A stretch of 64,000 nucleotides of DNA, taken from assembly GCF_003725335.1 (NCBI RefSeq), contig NZ_QIBY01000003.1:62001-126000 (forward strand), given 5' to 3'. Positions 60,179-64,000 of the stretch are shown here, in pieces. The stretch comes from Parvibacter caecicola (GTDB lineage: Bacteria; Actinomycetota; Coriobacteriia; Coriobacteriales; Eggerthellaceae). Within the stretch, counting starts at the first letter, position 1; each line of letters opens with the position of its first letter. Under the pieces are notes generated by a model. That model was not told the origin of the DNA, made no database searches, and saw nothing but the letters and a program-made list of their open reading frames with translations. A program made the position numbers and the translations under genes.

Positions 60179-60486
60179 TACAGCTGCACGCCCTCGTAGT
60201 GGGTCCACATGCGCAGCACCTTTACCGTGCCTTGGTATTTCTGGCCGTCTTCTTCAACGGCTTCGGGAATTACCTCGTACACGAATCTGTGCTGCAAATT
60301 GATACGCCGGGAATACAACCCCTGAAGGTTGCCCACCAGCGCCTCGTAAGCCGGCGGTCTTCCAAACGGGTCGTGCCGCACCACTTCCACCAGCTGCTTC
60401 GCCTTTCCATCCAGACCAGCAGCCTTGAGCCTCTTCGCATCTTTTGCCGCCTGCCTGGCAAACACCACGCGGTACACGGCTACCAC
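60178..60486 (-). CDS. YoeB/Txe-family mRNA interferase toxin
   Basis: About 102 residues of the RelE/YoeB superfamily: VYRVVFARQAAKDAKRLKAAGLDGKAKQLVEVVRHDPFGRPPAYEALVGNLQGLYSRRINLQHRFVYEV, ending VLRMWTHYEGVQL. The core PPxYExL and SRRINxxHRxVYEV is the YoeB signature. The terminal HY is usual for active members. GTG at 60486 is the best start; it overlaps the antitoxin stop by seven bases. Its C-terminal end abuts a hairpin. Confidence 0.9.
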   Translation of the reverse strand: MVAVYRVVFARQAAKDAKRLKAAGLDGKAKQLVEVVRHDPFGRPPAYEALVGNLQGLYSRRINLQHRFVYEVIPEAVEEDGQKYQGTVKVLRMWTHYEGVQL

Positions 60487-60731
60487 TCCAGCGCGTCTTC
60501 GGCCACGCAATCAACCAGCGCCTCGGCCCTTCCCTCCTGCAGGGATTCCACCAAGCCGGGCACCCCCGCCAGATACAGCGTCTCCTCGATAGCCGCCCAA
60601 TCGTCCTCGCCAATGAGCACTGCGCCCTTGCCCTTGCTGTTAGTAATGGCAATGGGGGCACAGTTCGAATTCACCTGCGCGATGGTTTGGTAGATGTTCT
60701 GACGAAAAGCAGTGGCAGTGATGGAGGTCAT
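60480..60731 (-). CDS. YefM/Phd-family antitoxin
   Basis: An 83-residue antitoxin: MTSITATAFRQNIYQTIAQVNSNCAPIAITNSKGKGAVLIGEDDWAAIEETLYL is the YefM/Phd DNA-binding and dimerisation part, and the rest (GVPGLVESLQEGRAEALVDCVAEDALEW) the toxin-binding tail. ATG at 60731 behind GAAAGGGGCTCCC. Its promoter overlaps a palindromic operator (60761-60789), the usual autoregulation by the YefM/YoeB complex. Confidence 0.92.
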   Translation of the reverse strand: MTSITATAFRQNIYQTIAQVNSNCAPIAITNSKGKGAVLIGEDDWAAIEETLYLAGVPGLVESLQEGRAEALVDCVAEDALEW

Positions 60732-60760
60732 GGGAGCCCCTTTCGTAATCCAGTGAAATC

Positions 60761-60789
60761 ACTATAACGTACGCAAAAACGTACGTCAA
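60761..60789 (-). promoter_or_regulatory. Sigma-70-type promoter with operator for the YefM/YoeB pair
   Basis: On the minus strand, TTGACG (60784-60789) and TATAGT (60761-60766) are separated by exactly 17 bases. The spacer, with one adjoining base, reads ACGTACGCAAAAACGTACGT (plus strand 60767-60786): two ACGTACG units around CAAAA. Start codon is 29 bases downstream of the -10. Confidence 0.85.
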
Positions 60790-61075
60790 TGAAACCCACA
60801 GCACCACGCGATCGCCCACTTGGCTGCTTCGCCTTTTTTAGCGTGCCCGCCCTTCGCAAGGTGGGCACATTCTTTGCGCTCAAAAGGGTACAGCTATTTC
60901 ACCAACTCTCCTCTGAACTGGGTATTCCAAATCGTTTTCAAACAGCCAGCCAACGCTCGCGCCTGTCTGCGGTTATCGGTTCTGTGCCGCGGCGGAAACA
61001 TCGCGGAGGGCCGGGGCGAATTGGGGCGGCCGGGAATTAGAGTTGGGTGAAACCCCTGCTCTAAGGAGCCTGTCC

Positions 61076-62635
61076 ATGACTGAAACGAGAGCCACCGAAA
61101 ACTCCGAAACCGCCACCGCGCCTGCGACAACCGCGGCACCTGGCGCACCCGCTGCCACCCCGGCCCCCGCGGCGCCGGCCGTGAACTCCGCCGGCGTGCC
61201 GGCTGCCACCCCCAACCAGGGGGCTCTCGACGCTGTGGCTAAAGGGACCATCCCCACCGGCCGCGCCATGTGGGTGATGATGGCGCTGATGTTGGGCAGC
61301 AACTTGCTGGCCTCGTTCAATCAATCGCTCATGAACATCGCGCTCGACGGCGTGGCGGTCGAGTTCCACGTCAGCCTTTCGGTGGCCAACTGGATGGTAC
61401 TGGGCTTCACCATCGTAGCGGCCACCGTCATCACCATGGCGGCATCGCTTTTGAAACGCTTCGGCATCCGCCGCGTGATGGGGTTCGGCTACTTGGCATC
61501 CCTCGTGGGCTCGCTGCTGGGCTTTTTCGCCTGGGACTTCTTCTCTATGCTGGCGGCCCGCCTCATCCAGGCGCTCACGGTGGGACTGTTCTTCCCCGTG
61601 GTTACCAGCGTCATCCTCACCATGGCCCCCAAGGGCAAAAAGGGCACCATGCTGGCCATCAACAGCGGCGCCATTGGCGTAGGGCTGGCCTTCGCCCCGC
61701 TTGTGGCCGGTCTGCTGATCACTTACACGGGGCTGCGCAGCCTGTTTCTGGTGCCGGCGGTGCTGTCGGTGGTGCTGCTGGTGCTGGGCTTCTTCTTCCT
61801 CCATGACATTTACCAGCGGGAGAACCGCCCCATCGACGCCCCCAGCGTGGTGATGAGCTTCGCTGGCCTGGGGCTTTTCATCTACGGCCTGAACGAGATC
61901 ACCCGCACCTTCCTCCCCTCGCTGGCATTCATGATCGGCGGCGCCGTTGTCCTGGCGCTGTTCGCATGGCGGCAGTTCCGCATCAAAACACCGCTGCTGA
62001 ACCTGAGTCCCTTCCGGCATCCGCGCTTCGTTGTCGGCGAAATGCTGATGATGCTGGGGTATATGGGCTCCATCTACATGAGCCTGCTGGTGCCGCTGTA
62101 CCTGGAAGGAGCAGCCGGCTACACGGCGTTCGTGGCCGGCTGCCTGCTGGTGACGCCCATCCTCTGTTACGCCGGCGCCTGCTTCGTGGGGGGCCGCATC
62201 GAGGACAAGTACGGCATCTGGCCGCTGGTGCCCGGCGGGTTTTTGCTGATACTGCTGGGGTTCGTGGCCATGCAGGTGTTCTCCTCTGTAGGCATAGCCC
62301 TTGCGGTTGTGACCTGCGCCGCAGCCTCCTATATCGGCGTTGGCCTGGTGTTCCCCACCCTTAAGGCGGTGGATTTGGGGGCGCTGCCGGCGGCCATTTA
62401 CTCCCACGGCTCTTCCATCCATTCCACCTTGGTGCAGATTGCCGGCTCGGTAGGGTCGGCCCTGTTCGTGGGCATCATGTCCGCCGATGCCGACCATCTC
62501 ATGGCCACCGGGGCCACCAAGGCCGCCGCCTACGCCTACGGCTTCTCCCACACCATCATCATCAGCATCGTCATCCTGGCTGTGGCCTTCGTAGGCGCCA
62601 CCATCTTCGCCAGCGTCATGCGAAAGCGCCGGTGA
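61076..62635 (+). CDS. MFS transporter, DHA2-type multidrug exporter
   Basis: A 519-residue transporter with about 14 helices. The first 55 residues are Ala/Pro/Thr-rich and hydrophilic (ATAPATTAAPGAPAATPAPA), a cytosolic leader not seen in the family. Then ASFNQSLMNIALDGVAVEF (helix 1), KRFGIRRVMGFGYLASLVG, RLIQALTVGLFFPVVTSVILTM and the motif-C region GAIGVGLAFAPLVAGLLITYTG. Likely exports a drug-like compound. ATG at 61076 follows TAAGGAG; a TTG upstream is not used. Region 60790-61075 holds the promoter and no gene. The stop codon overlaps a GAGACAAAGG repeat (62634-62660). Confidence 0.9.
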   Translation: MTETRATENSETATAPATTAAPGAPAATPAPAAPAVNSAGVPAATPNQGALDAVAKGTIPTGRAMWVMMALMLGSNLLASFNQSLMNIALDGVAVEFHVSLSVANWMVLGFTIVAATVITMAASLLKRFGIRRVMGFGYLASLVGSLLGFFAWDFFSMLAARLIQALTVGLFFPVVTSVILTMAPKGKKGTMLAINSGAIGVGLAFAPLVAGLLITYTGLRSLFLVPAVLSVVLLVLGFFFLHDIYQRENRPIDAPSVVMSFAGLGLFIYGLNEITRTFLPSLAFMIGGAVVLALFAWRQFRIKTPLLNLSPFRHPRFVVGEMLMMLGYMGSIYMSLLVPLYLEGAAGYTAFVAGCLLVTPILCYAGACFVGGRIEDKYGIWPLVPGGFLLILLGFVAMQVFSSVGIALAVVTCAAASYIGVGLVFPTLKAVDLGALPAAIYSHGSSIHSTLVQIAGSVGSALFVGIMSADADHLMATGATKAAAYAYGFSHTIIISIVILAVAFVGATIFASVMRKRR

Positions 62636-62730
62636 GACAAAGGGACGTCCCTAATGTCTCACGCACTCCCTCCTTGCGCTTTGAGCCATGCGATGATTCG
62701 CATGAGACGTTAGAGTTGTCCCTTTGTCTC
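62634..62730. repeat. Pair of GAGAC-family repeats after the MFS gene
   Basis: 62634-62660 and 62704-62730 are inverted, diverged copies of the family repeat (GAGACAAAGGGACGTCCCTA and GAGACGTTAGAGTTGTCCCT...). They flank a 43-base centre and end 18 bases before the convergent XRE gene stop. Possibly a bidirectional terminator. Confidence 0.7.
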
Positions 62731-62747
62731 ACACCCAACGCCTCACG

Positions 62748-63866
62748 CTACTCGCTGGGTTGGTCCTTCACAAAGGTTTGCACGACGATGGAAGCCACGG
62801 CGCACAGCAGGCCGCCGATCACCCACGCCATCCAGAACATAGGGCTGCGGTAGCCGGGCACCAACAGCATCACCAGCCCTACGATGGTGGCCACCACCAT
62901 GATCACGCCGCACAAACCGCCGGTCAGCTGGCTTTTGCGACGACGGCGCTCCAAACGGGCGCGGGCGCGGGCCACTTCCTCCTCCGACGCGTCGGGCATG
63001 CCCAGAAGATCGCGAATTTGCTGGTCGCTGTACATGGTTCGCAGCGCCGCCGTGTCCTCGTAGGCCAGCGCCTTCCCCAAATCACTTTCGGCAATAGCCT
63101 GCTCGCGGGCATCGTTGTAGCCGGCAATGTTCAGCCGTCCCAGCATAATGCTGCCGCGCACGATGAGGGCCGCCCCTACCGCCACTGCGCCGATGAGCAC
63201 CGACGCCGCCACCTGCTGCTGGACATCGGGGGCATTGTCAAAGTAAACGCACACCGTTACGCCGGCGAAGATGCAGATCAGGCCGCCGACGAGGTACCAC
63301 ACGAATTGCTGCTGGGCAATCCGGCGATCTTCGGCCGTGTAGAAGTCCTCCAAAAAAGGATGACTGCGCTGAAATTCCACATGCTGAAACGATGCAATCA
63401 CCAAAAGCCCCACGCCTACGCCAATGCCTACGAACAGGGGAATCATCCCTAGCGCCTCTAAATTGGCATTGCCCCACAGCTCTCCCAGCCCGGCGATGCA
63501 GCAAAACAGCGCCGACCCCATTACGATGGAGAAGCAGCCCAGAGCAAGCTGCAGCGAGAACCGGCGCATGTGCTCATCGTAGCCGCACACGTCTTGCGGC
63601 GGGCCGCCGGCGCTCTCGCGCATAGCCCGGGCCTTCGCCTTCGCCGCCGCCGTTGGGGCCTGGACGGTGAGGTCGCCTTGCACCAAGTCGTCCAGGCTGC
63701 AATCGAATATCTGGCACATCTTCAGCAGCTTGTCCATTTCAGGGTAGGAGCGCTCGGCTTCCCATTTGGTGACCGACTGGCGGCTCACCCCCAAAAGCAT
63801 GGCCAGCTGCTCTTGGGTCATAGAGTGGGTGGCGCGCAGGTACTGCAGGTTGTCGCGGAAACTCAT
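62748..63866 (-). CDS. XRE-family regulator with multispanning membrane domain
   Basis: A 372-residue protein. N-terminal HTH (1-60): SFRDNLQYLRATHSMTQEQLAMLLGVSRQSVTKWEAERSYPEMDKLLKMCQIF. Then a linker, and six to eight predicted membrane helices between about 115 and 370, such as LALGCFSIVMGSALFCCIAGL, GMIPLFVGIGVGVGLLVIASF and GLCGVIMVVATIVGLVMLLVPG, with a cytosolic segment QLQIRDLLGMPDASEEEVARARARLERRRR-like between. Such XRE-membrane proteins are common in Firmicutes and Actinobacteria, probably sensing envelope signals; the target is unknown. ATG at 63866 follows GAAAGCGATAGCACA, a weak site. Confidence 0.88.
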   Translation of the reverse strand: MSFRDNLQYLRATHSMTQEQLAMLLGVSRQSVTKWEAERSYPEMDKLLKMCQIFDCSLDDLVQGDLTVQAPTAAAKAKARAMRESAGGPPQDVCGYDEHMRRFSLQLALGCFSIVMGSALFCCIAGLGELWGNANLEALGMIPLFVGIGVGVGLLVIASFQHVEFQRSHPFLEDFYTAEDRRIAQQQFVWYLVGGLICIFAGVTVCVYFDNAPDVQQQVAASVLIGAVAVGAALIVRGSIMLGRLNIAGYNDAREQAIAESDLGKALAYEDTAALRTMYSDQQIRDLLGMPDASEEEVARARARLERRRRKSQLTGGLCGVIMVVATIVGLVMLLVPGYRSPMFWMAWVIGGLLCAVASIVVQTFVKDQPSE

Positions 63867-63899
63867 TGTGCTATCGCTTTCTTTTCGTAGTCGGCCCCG

Positions 63900-63964
63900 T
63901 GAGACAGAGGGACGTCCCTAATGTCTCATAAGGCGGGAGACATTAGGGGCGTCCCTCTGTCTCA
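63900..63964. repeat. Near-perfect inverted GAGAC-family repeat upstream of the XRE gene
   Basis: 63900-63927 and 63937-63964 form a 28-bp arm pair with one mismatch and a 9-base centre. It is in the 5' region of the XRE gene, not between convergent stops, so it is better read as a dispersed repeat than as a terminator. Confidence 0.75.
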
Positions 63965-64000
63965 CTCCTCTGTCTCACTTTCGTCTCACAGGCGCGGGCC

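Noticed and set aside
1-64000. tRNA, rRNA, riboswitch
   Set aside because: I looked for tRNA-like T-loop and cloverleaf patterns and conserved rRNA strings in spacers and saw none; a covariance-model search would be decisive.

Overview
The window is a chromosomal segment of a high-GC, anaerobic, respiratory actinobacterium. The best guess is a gut-type member of the Eggerthellaceae (Coriobacteriia); genus cannot be fixed from sequence reading. Three points support this. There are several Tat-exported bis-MGD molybdenum oxidoreductases, two of which read like the dopamine/catechol dehydroxylase (Dadh-like) family. There is a membrane-tethered LuxR-type regulator and a LysR-controlled Mo-enzyme module. 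The intergenic spacers carry palindromic repeats. I see no rRNA, tRNA, CRISPR array, phage or insertion sequence.

Layout. 1-5.1 kb: 5'-cut hisS, a FeMo-cofactor-binding-like protein and an NfnAB-type electron-bifurcating transhydrogenase. 5.4-8.2 kb: CorA, then moeA-mogA (molybdenum cofactor). 8.6-16.5 kb: membrane LuxR-type regulator, CmpB-like membrane protein, alr, family-4 UDG, LOG-family protein, class III fbp and DegV. 16.5-20.5 kb: a MarR regulator divergent from a three-gene operon of DUF2229/COG3580-like protein, 2-hydroxyacyl-CoA-dehydratase-like protein and ASKHA activase, with the same palindrome repeated in the control region. 20.5-24 kb: hypoxanthine-DNA glycosylase, MFS transporter, aldehyde dehydrogenase. 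24.2-28.9 kb and 41.7-46.5 kb: two mirrored LysR / Dadh-like Mo enzyme / ferredoxin-subunit modules. 29-31.3 kb: MFS transporter and orphan Vsr nuclease. 31.6-36 kb: a 1467-residue LPXTG surface protein with poly-C tracts. 36.2-41.5 kb: formate/nitrite channel, GNAT, rhodanese, D-2-hydroxyacid dehydrogenase, a 27-residue membrane peptide and a ferredoxin-type aldo/keto reductase, plus a 3 x 71-bp hairpin array. 46.5-48.9 kb: a HipA-like kinase / HTH / DUF3990 (ADP-ribosyltransferase-like) toxin-antitoxin-type cluster. 49-51.5 kb: MGMT-like protein, DUF5692 membrane protein, TetR. 51.7-60.1 kb: a complete Tat-exported DMSO-reductase-type complex (A, B and NrfD anchor), followed by a tandem-MarR regulator and a two-subunit Mo enzyme with neither Tat signal nor anchor. 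60.2-60.7 kb: a YoeB/YefM-type pair. 61-63.9 kb: MFS transporter and a multispanning XRE regulator.

Many genes serve one theme: cofactor assembly (moeA, mogA), four Mo enzymes with ferredoxin subunits, and a redox-balancing transhydrogenase, as expected of an organism that respires diverse organic acceptors. The most novel-looking items are the DUF3990/HTH/HipA-kinase cluster with its duplicated operator, the 71-bp-period hairpin array, the split dehydratase/activase operon, and small palindromes whose stems differ by compensatory changes. The 5' end of hisS lies outside the window.
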